Positions 46,286 to 57,019 of a DNA stretch of 64,000 nt are shown here, in pieces. Position numbers and translations under genes: made by a program. Positions within the stretch are counted from its first letter, which is position 1; each line of letters starts with the position of its first letter. Source of the stretch: Cymodocea nodosa (Eukaryota > Streptophyta > Magnoliopsida > Alismatales > Cymodoceaceae); contig CM072345.1 of assembly GCA_036874045.1 (NCBI GenBank), positions 2,443,501-2,507,500 of the forward strand. The letters are read 5' to 3'. The notes below the pieces were generated by a model. It saw only the letters and a program-made list of their open reading frames with translations. It had not been told where the DNA came from and searched no databases.

Positions 46286-47690
46286 CATATAATTTAATGA
46301 TGCATGAATAAGACAACATGTAGTAGGCTAAAACAATTATTTCATTACAGATTATGTTGTATTATCTTGAACTTATAACCTTTAGTACATACCTTATATG
46401 TAATTTTCAAGATATTTTGCTAACAAGAATTCCACGCAGGACAGGTATGGAATAAGGTTTGACTTTATGTGACTTCAATCTGGTATGATATCTATATCCC
46501 CTCTTTTATATTACATTGAGGACAATGTCAAATTTAAGCATGGGGGGAAGGTAAATTTCATTTCATTACAATTGCTTTGATAGACTTAGATTTTAAAATT
46601 TTTTATCTATTAGATACATATCTAGATGCATGATTTTATTGTATTTTTACTTGAAAAACACACTTGATGAGATTGCCTATTCAGTTGTCACTATTAGATT
46701 TTATGGGACAACTCCATTTCCTTTAGAGTGGTGAGACTCCAGAACCAAAAAGCATAGGACCTAATAGTGATGTTTTCCAAAGAAGATGAGTTTAAGCTAT
46801 TTGTGTTTTGAGTTGAGTCTTCCTGGTCACTTGAACTTATGCATTGTTATTTTTAAACACCTTTTCTGAGCAATCCCTAAGTCGAGCACCACCATAATCA
46901 GGTTATTCATTACATGACCTTTGGTGAGATATTTAGGACCCTCCCAAACTACTATGAGATTTTGAAGGATATGTTTAGAAAAGCACCTAAGTTATCACAT
47001 TTGGCATGCTAAGGAGTTTCTTGGGGTAGGTTAGGCATAAAGGTGAAATAAGGTGTTTGATACCATTGGAAAATTCTATTGTTAAAAAAAAAAAAAAAAA
47101 AGAAGAAGAAGAAAAAAAAAGAGAGAGGCCAAAGTGGCCCAAAATAAAAGAAAAGACAAGAAGTTGAAAAAAAAAAAAAAGGGAAGAAAAGAAAAACAAG
47201 AGCTTTCAATGTAAAAAGGGGGCTTGGAGACATATGGGATGTGAGGAAGTAATGGGCTTTCTCAAGTGTCTAGCTTCTTTTATTTTCTTGAGAGTGAGTT
47301 GATTAGTACGTTATAATGCGATACTTTGGTTGTTCATTCTAAGCATTGTCTAACTTATCTCATTTGAAGGGAGGGAGTTAGTCACTACCACATATTTCTT
47401 TCATTTTGATTCATTGTCATATTGTTATACAATGAGATTTTTCTTGAGTAATGAGGGTGTGAATCCCTTTTGTTCAAGGCAAAATAGTTCATGTGGACAA
47501 GTGACTTCTCATTCCAATAGTGTAAACTTGTTGAAGATTGGAGGACATTGTGAGAGATTGCGATGTTAGTTTGAGCCACCACCATGCCCAACGAGTTCAA
47601 TAGTGACAAGTGAACTGAATAATTTTTCGTGTGATTTCAAGTTCTTGATTTTTAGTTGTTTTATTACTCGGGACGAGTAAAAGTTTAGGC

Positions 47691-47701
47691 ATGGGGGAGT
47701 T
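47691..47701 (+). other. Polypurine tract of Gypsy-B
   Basis: ATGGGGGAGTT immediately before the 3' LTR start TGTTTGGAT. Confidence 0.85.
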
Positions 47702-49284
47702 TGTTTGGATTAAAATGTTGCATATTTTTATAGGATCTTATTGGTTAAATAGATTTACATGAGATTTATTAAAGTCATATTATATATTTATTTCATTATT
47801 TAACCAATAAGAACCAATCCCCATTTTATACAGTTAAAAGTAGGAAATTATTTCAAACATGCATCATTTATGAATTTTATGGATGATTTGATACTTTGAT
47901 GTATTTATTGTTATGAAAAGTTTATAATTCAATAGAAGATCATGAAAATTGAAGATTGGAGAAAGAAAATCAAGTGGGATTTAATCCCAATCATTGAATC
48001 AAAGATGGATCTCCAAACTTGGAAACTCTCTATATAAAAGAGAGTGGTGCACGTCTAGGGCTCTCTCTCTTGGAGTTTTTGTTTTCCACCTCCAGCACCA
48101 CTAGCCATCACCCCCTCTTGGAGCTCCACGTCTTGAAGCAAGGAAGGAGAACGTCGGTCATTCCACCACCTCTCTTCAACTCGGATCTCATCATCTTCAT
48201 TCCACAAGTCATCTCCAATGTGAAAGCCTTCATTCCACATCTTGGAGGAGGGACGTCTACCTCTACAAGGGTTCTCTTCTTCATTTGTGAGATTCCACAA
48301 ATCGTTTCTCCACTTTCCCCTCTTCTTTGGCTTCAGATGTATCACATTTTATCATGTTTCATGTAGGTAGTTATTTATGTTCTTAGTTTTCATTGTAATA
48401 GGGTAAAAGTAGAAAATAGATTCGTTTTTATTTGTATGTTCCTTTGTGAATCTATGAATCTTTGTTATTTTCATCTGAAAATCATCAAAATAGGTGTTGT
48501 TATTGATATATATTCATATATTGTTGTTTGTTGATGTTGAAATCCAGATATTACATTCTGTTATGCATGAAACAACATAGAATTCGTTGAAGGTTGTGCA
48601 TGTTGTTTGTAGATTTGTAGTTTTGTTGATCTATTTTTATTCTGAGAATTCATATGTGTTCTGGAGCGTTTCTGTTTAACTAAAAATTCCGAAAAAATTC
48701 ATAATCGTGCTATTATAAGTCTTCTATGATTCTCTAAAATTTCATAGCAATCCGAAAAGATTTGATGCCATTTTGAAGCTATAACTGTATTGAGCATAGA
48801 ATTCAGTCTGGGACTCTTTTGTCGAATAAATATTTCATTAATATCTACATCATGTCTATTTTTCAACGCATTTGATTTTGGAATTTTTGGTTGAGTAATT
48901 CAATATTTATAAGATTTTTAAGATACTATTGTTAACGCACAGAAGTTTCCAATTTTATGCATCATTTTCAATGTCTGAATTTTCAGTCATAACATTCGTG
49001 CTTTTTTAAGTGTGAAAATTTTTATCTAAAGTCCAAATTAACAAATCTGATTGAGATTAAATTTTAAGTCTAATCTGTTGATTGGTCGATAAATTAAAAA
49101 TCTGTGGACTTACCTTATTTTGTAGTCTAATCTATATTTGGAAAGTATTTGCTTGCCATATTCTTGTAATTAGAATTCTAGATTATCCCCATTTCCCTGT
49201 GGTTTGACCCGTACTTGTTGACGCACTTCATTGGATGTCGTGCACTTGCGGTTTAAAAATTTGAAACTTCAAAAAATCCAAACA
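47702..49284 (+). repeat. 3' LTR of Gypsy-B
   Basis: TGTTTGGATTAAAATG to AAAATCCAAACA, followed by the TSD copy AGAAG. Differences from the 5' LTR are scattered point changes plus a deletion near 48820. Confidence 0.95.
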
Positions 49285-49362
49285 AGAAGCTAAGCAATTG
49301 TGAGTGCTGTTTTGTTTTAATAACAGAAGGAGTGTTGTGTGTTTTATTTTATAATTGAGAAT

Positions 49363-50285
49363 ATGGCATATGCTTATGCTCAAAGATTTCTAAAACCTGT
49401 AGTTAGCATATGTGAATTCTACAATTTGGAAGGTCACGACATCTCTAATTGTTTGAAACTGAGACGATTGCAGATGGTTATATCATATGAACAACAAATG
49501 AATTATATTCAATATAATAGAGTTGAGTATGAGAATCTTATAGTTTACCCAACTAATAGTCAGCTTAAAATGTGTAATATGTTGAGAGACAAGGAAGTTT
49601 GGGATAGGTACGACAGACTAGAGTGTAGCTTAGACCAAAACATGGACAAACTAGAATAATACATGTGTCAGCAACAAGAAGTCAACCAATTAAACTATAT
49701 GGAGGAATATACAGAACCTAAAATTGATATCATATACGAAACAGAAAAAACCATAATGAAAATTGATAAAAAATTGAATGCAATGAGATTAGATGATTTG
49801 GAAAGAAAACTAAAAGCATTAGACAAAATTACAAGTTATGCAACAAGAAAACATAAATGAAAACTTTAATATTATAGATTTGCATAATTTACAAGATATA
49901 TAGACAAAAGCAAATACCAATGTAATAGAATTTAAAGAATGTAAGTTAAAACTAAAAACAATTGAAGATTGAAATTATGAAAATGAAATACAAGAATATC
50001 ATGAAAGTAATAAAAATCTAGAAGATGTATGTATAACATTAAGATTTGGAATGATATACCACCAAGAATTCAAAAAGAAAGTAATATGAAGGTGGATAAG
50101 AATAAAATTCAAAAGGATAATGAAAATGTAAAATCTGAAAATTTAGAAATCAATGAAGAAAAAACTGAATCTGAAAATGAGACTAAAAATGATGAAACAA
50201 ATGAAATGAAAGACAAAGAACCTTTTAAATCACAATCATTAGCACCCAATCCTGAAAGATTACAACAAACATTTCCTGAAAAATA
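49363..50285 (+). pseudogene. 5' ORF of Gypsy-A2: zinc knuckle first, no capsid
   Basis: ATG 49363 (MAYAYAQRFLKP) corresponds to ATG 36196 of Gypsy-A1. The knuckle is damaged: CEFYNLEGHDISNC has Tyr for the second Cys. The linker is Lys/Glu/Asn-rich. Stops at 49657 and 49858 and a frameshift at the LRSG block (about 50040) break it. The terminal TAA at 50284 (PEK, TAA, EKIREIF) is the same stop as in A1. Confidence 0.8.
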
Positions 50286-51502
50286 AGAAAAAATTAGAGA
50301 AATTTTTGAAAAAGTACAAGTTAACATTCCTTTGTTAGACTTATTGCAGAAAATGCTACCTTATGTTAAATTTCTTAAGGATTGGTGTATTAAGAAAAGA
50401 GAGCGAAAGTTTTAAGGAAAGTCTTTTTAGTTGAGCAAAGTAGTTCCCTATTTCTACCACAAATTCCTAAAAAGTTATCTGATCTTGGAATTCTTGTTAT
50501 ATCATGCACCATAGGAAATACCATTCTAGAAAAAACCTTAATAGACCTAGGTGCAAGTATAAATGTTATGCCGAGTGATATATTTACATCCTTAGGATTA
50601 GAAGGCATAATCCCTACTAGGATTGTTATTCAATTAGTTGATAGAAGTATAAGATACCCTAGAGGAAAAATTGAGGATGTCTTAATTAAAATAAAAAACT
50701 TCATATATCCTATTGATCTTGTGATTTTGGATTCCCAACAAATTAAGCATCAAAATCATGATACATCTTTAATTTTGGAAGACCACTCTTAGCAACATCA
50801 GGGGCTATTATAAATTGTAAAACTGGAGTGATGAAGTTAGCATATGGTAATGAGGATACTCAATTAAACATTTTCAAACTAGAAAAGTTTGAGGAGTTAG
50901 AAATGTCCTTACATACTATAAACTTTTTAGAGGATGAAGGAGATATGATAGATGATGTGATTCAAGAAGAACTAAATAGGCAACTAAATTCTGAAACTTT
51001 AGAAGTAAGTGAAAGCATAAATGTAGAAGGAGATCAAGAAGAGATTTACAAAGAAGATGAAAATGTTCAATTAGGAGCTCTAGCTTCTAATGGTAGATTT
51101 AAAACATTTACCTCCTGAATTAACCTATATATTTCTAGAAGAAAAATGAACATGTCCAGTCATTATTGCTTTAGATTTAAAAGAGGATCAAATTTCTAAA
51201 TTAAAAGATGTAGTAAAAACTTATAAAGAGGTAATAGGATGGACTATGACTAATATAAAAGGATTAAGTGCAACTTTATGCTGTCACTACATATATTTAG
51301 AAGAGAATGCTAAACCAATTAGAATTCCTAAGAGGAGATTAAATCTAAACCTTAAAGAAGTAGCCAGGAAGGAAATAGTAAAATGATTAGATAATGATAT
51401 AATTTATCCAATTTCTGATAACTCATGGGTTAGTCTAATCCATGTAATTCCTAAGAAATCAGGATTAACAGTTATTAGGAATGAAAGTTAGTACTTGATA
51501 CC
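50286..51502 (+). pseudogene. Protease and RT start of Gypsy-A2
   Basis: VQVNIPLLDLLQKM, then LIDLGASINVMPSDIFTSLGL with a normal Asp-Leu-Gly active site, DRSIRYPRGKIEDVLI and an acidic linker. RT begins with YIYLEENAKPIRIPKRRLN and VIPKKSGLTV. One-base shifts near 50412 and 50780 and several stops (for example about 51386) are present. The frame is cut by Copia-T1 at 51502 and resumes at 56822. Confidence 0.8.
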
Positions 51503-51876
51503 TGTGATGCGTGTGTCTTCCATCAAGTATATGTATGTGTTTTTGTATATGGTTGTATTTCTTTGATAATTTGTATAGGGGCAAACTTGTCTTTTTGTGT
51601 ATCACCAACCGTTGCCCCTATATATGTAAGCGGTCATCCACGTCCAAGGGATGTCATGCCAAACCATCCATTGATTTTGTTCTCCCCCTTCTTTGTACTA
51701 GCAACCATACAGCAAGGAATTATGATAGATTGATCACCCGTGGACGTACCCGTGTTGGGGAACCACGTAAATTTGTTGTTCTTCGAATTCTCTACTCGCA
51801 ATCCTCTCTTCCACGTAGATCTCTTCTCCACGCCACCCTTAGATGCTCCACGTTTGTTTGATCTTTCCACACAACA
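51503..51876 (+). repeat. 5' LTR of Copia-T1
   Basis: TGTGATGCGTG to CCACACAACA. A TATA-like CCTATATATG is at about 51616. Nearly identical to the 3' LTR by eye. Confidence 0.94.
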
Positions 51877-51878
51877 AC

Positions 51879-51890
51879 TGATATCAGAGC
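51879..51890 (+). other. Primer-binding site of Copia-T1
   Basis: TGATATCAGAGC, the initiator tRNA-Met complement with one G-to-A change at the third base. Confidence 0.88.
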
Positions 51891-52441
51891 TAGGTTGGAC
51901 ATCTCTGGGTTTGCATCTGAAGTTTTGAAGAGTTTCATCAAGGTTCAAGCCATTTCTGCAAGGGATCTCTCCATTGTTGTAACTACCGTCGTCGTCGGCG
52001 CCAGTCTGCACACTCCGACGCCAAGTCGTGCGCCTTCCTCGTCTGTGCTCCGTTGCATCTCAAATTTTGAGGACATGTAGTAAGCTTTCTGAAATTCCTT
52101 TCTTTAAAATTTCAGGGTCAGAAGTTTCGTATTCAGAGAGATACAGTAGGAGGCGTCTGGCTAGGGCATAGCAGTTTTCTAGACGAGTGACTCTTTCATT
52201 GTCGGATTTTGGGCATTTTGTGATTGTGGTTTTGTGCTTGGTTTGTGCGAGTATTTGCTACTGTTTTGTGCTAAGTAGTGTGCTTGGCTTGTGACTAATT
52301 GCATTTTGTTGAAATCAGTAGCTTCAGTAGCATATTGTTGTTGAGATATTACTTGCTATTGTGTACTTTGCCGCAGAATTGTGTTTGTTGAAATCACATT
52401 GTATCTCGTGTGTATTGCTGGTTGTTTGTTGTTTTGAAAAC
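51891..52441 (+). other. Leader of Copia-T1
   Basis: About 550 bases between the primer site and Gag ATG; no gene supported. It presumably holds packaging signals; none is identified. Confidence 0.6.
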
Positions 52442-53200
52442 ATGAATACTTCGGGGTTGAAGATAGAAAAGTTTGATGGTAAGAATAGCTTCAGCTTATG
52501 GCAAATTAAGATGAAAGCACTTCTAAAGCAACAAGGTATTTGGGCTCCTTTAAATAAGGAAACCACTCTGAACAGAAATTTGCCAGAGTTTGAATTACAG
52601 GAGGAGAAATCTCACTCCACCATCTTGTTGTGTTTGTCTGATGAAGTTATAATAGAAGTTGCTGATGAATCTACCTCTTTAGGTCTTTGACAGAAACTTG
52701 AGTCATTGTATATGACTAAGTCTTTAACAAACAAATTATTGTTAAAGCAGAGACTGTTCTCTTTAAAGATGATAGAAGGTGTACCTCTTAAGCAGCATTT
52801 AGATCAGCTAAATGCTATCCTGATGGAACTCAAGAATATTGGAGTAATCATAGAAGATGAAGATGCAGCTCTTATCTTGCTTTGTTCACTCTCATTGAGT
52901 TATGAAAATTTTGTTCAGCCTTGTTTAGTTGGAAGAGATTCAATTACACTAGAATAAGTGAGGTCCAACCTTCATTCCAGGGAGCTCAGGCACATGGTGC
53001 ATGGTAGAAACGAGGCAAGTGGTGTTGGCCTCTCAGCTCAGTAGCAAGAGAATAGGGGAAGAAGCCAGAGACAAGGTGGAGGGAAGAATAGAAGCAAAAG
53101 CAAGTCGAAGGGCAAGTACTCTAGGGATACTTGCCATTACTGTAAGGAGAAAGGACACTGGAAATCACTTTGTCCCAAGCTTATGAACAAAGCAAAGGCT
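52442..53200 (+). pseudogene. Gag of Copia-T1
   Basis: ATG 52442 opens MNTSGLKIEKFDGKNSFSLW, the Tnt1-type Gag start, then KALLKQQGIW and the UBN2-type region (LYMTKSLTNKLLLKQRLFSL, LILLCSLSLSYENF). The knuckle CHYCKEKGHWKSLC is near 53137. A TGA at 52688, a TAA near 52956, a TAG at 53041 and a frameshift near 53100 break it. Confidence 0.88.
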
Positions 53201-54585
53201 GCTATGGCAGAAACCAGTTCTACGTCAAGTGATGACTTTTCTCTTACAGTTTGTTGCAGTGCCTATTCTGATGATCAGTGGATTATAGACTCAGGAGTTT
53301 CACATCATATGACTCCTACTAGGGAGTATTTTGACACCTACGAGCAGGTGGAGGGTGGTCAAGTGACTTTGGCCAATGATGATGTGTGTTCTAGAGTTGG
53401 TGTGGGCACTATAAAATTTAAACTGCATGATGGCACAGTTAGAATTCTAGAGGAGGTTTGGCACGTCCCAAAGCTTGGAAAAAGTCTGATCTCACTGATG
53501 GCCATTGATGCTAAGGGTTATAGATATACAGGTGGTGAGGGGAAGATCAGCATACTGAAAGGCTCATTAGTTGTTATGAAGGGAACCAAATCTAATCCCT
53601 TATACATTTTGTAGGGCACTCCAATTGTTGGCATAGCTACATCAGCTATATCTGATCAGCAGGATTTTTCTGTCATATGACACTCAAGGATGGGTCATTT
53701 GGGGCAGAAAAGAAAGCAGAAACTGAGTAGTCTGGGCAAGTTTGATGGGCACAAGGTTGCTTGTATTGACATGTGCAAGCATTGTACCTTTGGCAAACAG
53801 AAAAGAGTGTCATTTGCACGCAGTCAGCATAACTCCAAGGGAGTTCTTGATTATATTCATGCTGATTGTTGGGGGCCTTCACGTTAGCCTTCTATTGCAG
53901 GTTCTAGATATTTTCTTTATATCATTGACTATCATTCAAGGATGAATTGGGTTTTCTTTTTGACACACAAAAGTGAAGCTTTTTCTTACTTCAAGCATTG
54001 GAAGAAGTAGGTAGAAAGCCAAACAAACAGAAAGGTAAAATATCTTAGAACTAATAATGGTCTTGAGTTTTGTTCTCAAGAATTTGTAACTTTTGTAAAG
54101 ATGAAGGCATTACACGGCATAACACTGTCAGGTATATCCCTCAGCAAAATGGAGTGGCTGAAAGATTGAACAGAACACTCCTAGAAAAGGCACGTTGTAT
54201 GCTGTCTCATGCAAGTTTGAGCAAGAAGTTTTGGGTAGAGGCTGTTAACACAGCTTCTTATCTGGTAAACAGGTCCCCTTTTAGTGCCTTAGATGGGAAG
54301 ATACCTCTTGAGGTATGGTTGAAAAGATCTGCTAGTTATTCAAAGCTCAGAATTTTTGGGTGTCCAACTTACTATCATGTGAACAATGGCAAGCTGGAAC
54401 CACGTGCCAAGAAAGGCATATTTCTGGGCTATGGTGTTGGTGTAAGGGGATACAGGATATATGATATTGAATCTCACAAAGTAATATATAGCCGTGATGT
54501 TACTTTTGATGAGAATTCTCTTTTGCAGGCAACAGATAAATTAGTAGGTGAAACACCAGAAATTGAACACACCCTTCCTGAATAG
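53201..54585 (+). pseudogene. Protease and integrase of Copia-T1
   Basis: PR has WIIDSGVSHHMTP (Ala to Val beside the catalytic Asp). The GAG-pre-integrase finger reads HSRMGHLG and CKHCTFGK after a TGA where Trp is expected (about 53678). INT has Asp in IHADCWGP, but the second catalytic Asp is Asn in LRTNNGLEF. After a frameshift near 54080 the Glu is kept in PQQNGVAERLN. The C-terminal part is open (SYSKLRIFGCPTYYHVNNGK). A TAG at 54583 ends the frame. Confidence 0.88.
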
Positions 54586-56374
54586 ATGGAGATAGATGAT
54601 GCACAGCAGCCATCTATCACTGATCAAGTTGAAATTAGAGAAATCTCATCTGAAACTCTGGAAAATGTAGTTGAGGAGGAAGAGGTGGAGCAACCACCAC
54701 TAAGAACCATTGGCAAAGATCGTCCTAGAAGAGACGTTAGACCTCCAATTAGATATGGCTACGACAGTTTGATTGCTTTTGCCTTACAAGTAGCAGTTGA
54801 GGTGGAGGATTCTGTTGATCCTCCTACATATGAAGCTACAATGAAAGATTCAGAAGCTGGTCTTTGGATGTCTACTATGGAGGAGGAACTCCAATCTCTC
54901 CATAAGAACAAGACTTGGGAACTGGTGAAACGTCCAAAGAACACAAATATTGTTGGTTGCAAATGGGTCTATAAGAAGAAGATTGGGACTCAAGGCAATG
55001 CAGGTGTGCAGCACAAGGCAAGATTAGTCGCCAACGGTTTCACAGCGAGAAGGAGTTGACTTCAATGAGGTATTTGCTCCTGTTGTACGTCATACATCTA
55101 TTAGAATTTTGTTATCCATTGCTGCAGCACAAAATTTAGAATTGGAACAACTAGATGTAAAGACGGCCTTCTTGCATGGTGAGTTGGAAGAAAATATTTG
55201 GATGGAACAACCAAAAGGGTTTGTGGTGAAAGGTAAATTTGATTGGGTGTGCAAATTAAATAAGTCCTTATATGGACTTAAACAGTCATCACGCTAATGG
55301 TACAAAAGGTTTGATGCCTTTATAGTTAAAGTTGGTTTTAGACGTAGCAACTATGATTCATGTGTATATGTTAAAACTCTTGATAAGAGTACATATGTTT
55401 ATTTGTTATTGTATGCTGATGATATTCTTATAGCTGCGAAGAATATCGAAGTGATATAGGAGCTGAAGGACACATTAAAATCAGAATTTGATATGAAGGA
55501 TCTTGGTCCAGTTGGTAGAATTCTTGGAATGGAGATTAGGCGTGAAAGAAATTCTGGTAAGCTGTTTTTGAATCAACAGAAGTATATTGAGAAGATCCTT
55601 AGCAGATTTGGTATGGCTTCATACAAAGCCATTAGCACGTCTTATGACAGAAATGTTAAATTGTCATCTACGATGTGTCCATAAACTGATTCTGAAAAGC
55701 TTGATATGCAGCGAGTTCCTTATGCACAAGTAGTTGGAAGTCTTATGTATGCTATGGTATGCACTAGGCCTGATTTGGTATATCCTTTGAGTGTTGTTAG
55801 TAGGTTCATGTCCAATCCGGGTAGGGAAAATTGGAAAGCAGTTAAAATGATATTTAGATATTTGAAAGGAACTCCAGGTGTTTGCTTGATGTATGCAGCA
55901 GATCAGGGTTGTACTATGGCTGGTTATACAGACTCAGACTATGCAGGTGATGTTGACAGAAGGAGATCATTATCCAGTTATGTTTTTACATTTGTAGGTT
56001 CTATTGTGAGTTGGAAATCAACTCTTCAGCCTACGGTATCTCTGTCCACAACTGAGGCTGAATATGTGGCTATGACAAAAGCTGTAAAGGAAGGGATTTG
56101 GTTGAAAGGCTTACTTGGAGACTTTGGTTGGCGCATTGATAAAACTGATATCTTTTGTGATAGTCTTAGCGCTATTTGTCTCTCCAAAGATAATGTCTTT
56201 CATGATAGAACTAAGCATATTGATGTTAAGTATCACTTCCTCAATAATGAAGACAGGATAAAGATTATGAAGGTCAACACAAAGGACAATCCGACTAATA
56301 TGTTTACAAAGGGCGTTGTTGAAAGCAAGTTCAAGCATTGCTTGGACTTACTCAACATCTATTGCTGCTGCTGA
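54586..56374 (+). pseudogene. Reverse transcriptase and RNase H of Copia-T1
   Basis: RT blocks: NIVGCKWVYKKK, QLDVKTAFLHGELEE, LNKSLYGLKQSSR, catalytic LYADDILIA near 55415, and MKDLGPVGRILGMEI. RNase H: YTDSDYAGDVDRR, TEAEYVAM, FCDSLSAICLSKD, KHIDVKYHF and MFTKGV. Breaks are a frameshift near 55040 and stops near 55296, 55458 and 55682. The polyprotein ends at TGA 56372. These are known copia enzyme domains and the assignment is firm. Confidence 0.9.
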
Positions 56375-56429
56375 CCCAAGTTGGGTCTTAGTGATCCATC
56401 ACCTATTTGTGGTGAAGATTGATGAAAGG

Positions 56430-56442
56430 CAAGGTGGAGATT
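56430..56442 (+). other. Polypurine tract of Copia-T1
   Basis: CAAGGTGGAGATT next to the 3' LTR start, the usual form for Tnt1-like elements. Confidence 0.85.
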
Positions 56443-56816
56443 TGTGATGTGTGTGTCTTCTATCAAGTATATGTATGTGTCTTTGTATATGGTTGTATTT
56501 CTTTGATAATTTGTATAGGGGCAAACTTGTCTTTTTGTGTATCACCAACCGTTGCCCCTATATATGTAAGGGGTCATCTACGTCCAAGGGATGCCATGCC
56601 AAACCATCCTTTGATTTCGTTCTCCCCCTTCTTTGTACCAGCAACCATACAGCAAAGAATCACGATAGATTGATCACTCGTGGACGTACCTGTGTTGGGG
56701 AACCACGTAAATTTGTTGTTCTTCGAATTCTCCAATCGCAATCCTCTCTTCCACGCAAATCTCTTCTCCACGCCACCCCTAGATGCTCCACGTTTGTTTG
56801 ATCTTTCCGCACAACA
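56443..56816 (+). repeat. 3' LTR of Copia-T1
   Basis: TGTGATGTGTG to CCGCACAACA, 374 bp, followed by the TSD ATACC. Confidence 0.94.
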
Positions 56817-56946
56817 ATACCTACTAGAATTCAATCAGGCTGGAGAGTATGTATAGACTATAGAAAGTTGAATGCTATAACTAGGAAAGATCATTTTCTC
56901 TTACCTTTCATAGATCAAATGCTAGAGAAATTAGTAGGTGTTTAGT
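56817..56946 (+). pseudogene. RT fragment of Gypsy-A2
   Basis: Continuation of the RT from 51502: TRIQSGWRV, DYRKLNAITRKDHF and PFIDQMLEKLVG. The catalytic palm is absent. Similarity to RT stops at about 56946. Confidence 0.8.
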
Positions 56947-57019
56947 TTGAATTTGTAAACTTCTATTTGGTAGTCGGTGCTAGAAAAATTTGTTTGTTTG
57001 TTAAGTTAAATCATAAACT
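56947..57019 (-). other. Junction of unclear origin between Gypsy-A2 and the LTR of Gypsy-A3
   Basis: About 70 bases that match neither RT nor the LTR clearly. The GGTGCTAGAAAAATTTGTTTG stretch resembles the leader next to the LTR in Gypsy-A1, so the LTR edge could be placed near 56985 instead of 57020. Confidence 0.35.

Larger units (their letters stand above)
45626..47701 (+). other. 3' region of Gypsy-B with two hairpin-plus-purine signals
   Basis: After the small ORF the region is noncoding, with a homopurine stretch (A and GAA) at 47083-47195. ACATTGAGGACAATGT (46513-46528) is followed by a purine tract at 46540-46551, and ACTCGGGACGAGT (47666-47678) by the terminal tract at 47691-47699. 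The last is the real PPT next to the 3' LTR. Confidence 0.7.
39364..49284 (+). mobile_element. Gypsy-B, capsid-less Ty3/gypsy element
   Basis: LTRs of 1624 and 1583 bp ending TGTTTGGAT / ATCCAAACA (inverted termini), a tRNA-Asp PBS, PPT, and a perfect target duplication AGAAG (39359-39363, 49285-49289) give 9921 bp. Content is a double zinc-knuckle ORF, PR, RT, RNase H, INT, a small basic ORF and a long 3' region. The element lies in the leader of Gypsy-A2, just after its primer site; removing it restores the same leader as in Gypsy-A1. Confidence 0.95.
51503..56816 (+). mobile_element. Copia-T1, Tnt1/Tork-like Ty1/copia element
   Basis: Two 374-bp LTRs, PBS, PPT and the target duplication ATACC (51498-51502, 56817-56821) define 5314 bp. 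One Gag-Pol polyprotein in the usual copia order (Gag, knuckle, PR, INT, RT, RNase H) is present with stops and frameshifts. It interrupts RT of Gypsy-A2; the RT reading is continuous across the insertion point once one TSD copy is removed. Confidence 0.95.
38281..56946 (+). mobile_element. Gypsy-A2, truncated outer element split by Gypsy-B and Copia-T1
   Basis: Same family as Gypsy-A1, in the opposite orientation. Its pieces are 38281-39363 (LTR and leader), 49290-51502 (5' ORF, PR, RT start) and 56822-56946 (RT continues). The target duplications of the two insertions allow the order to be read. RT ends abruptly at the KLVG block about 56946, close to the LTR of Gypsy-A3, which may have inserted there. 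Confidence 0.75.

Noticed and set aside
47083-47195. Purine-rich run in Gypsy-B as a functional PPT
   Set aside because: It is a long A/GAA low-complexity stretch, not next to the LTR; the PPT is at 47691.
51511-51861. Frames within the Copia-T LTRs (also 56451, 62894)
   Set aside because: They are LTR sequence present in all three LTR copies on either strand; no known LTR protein.
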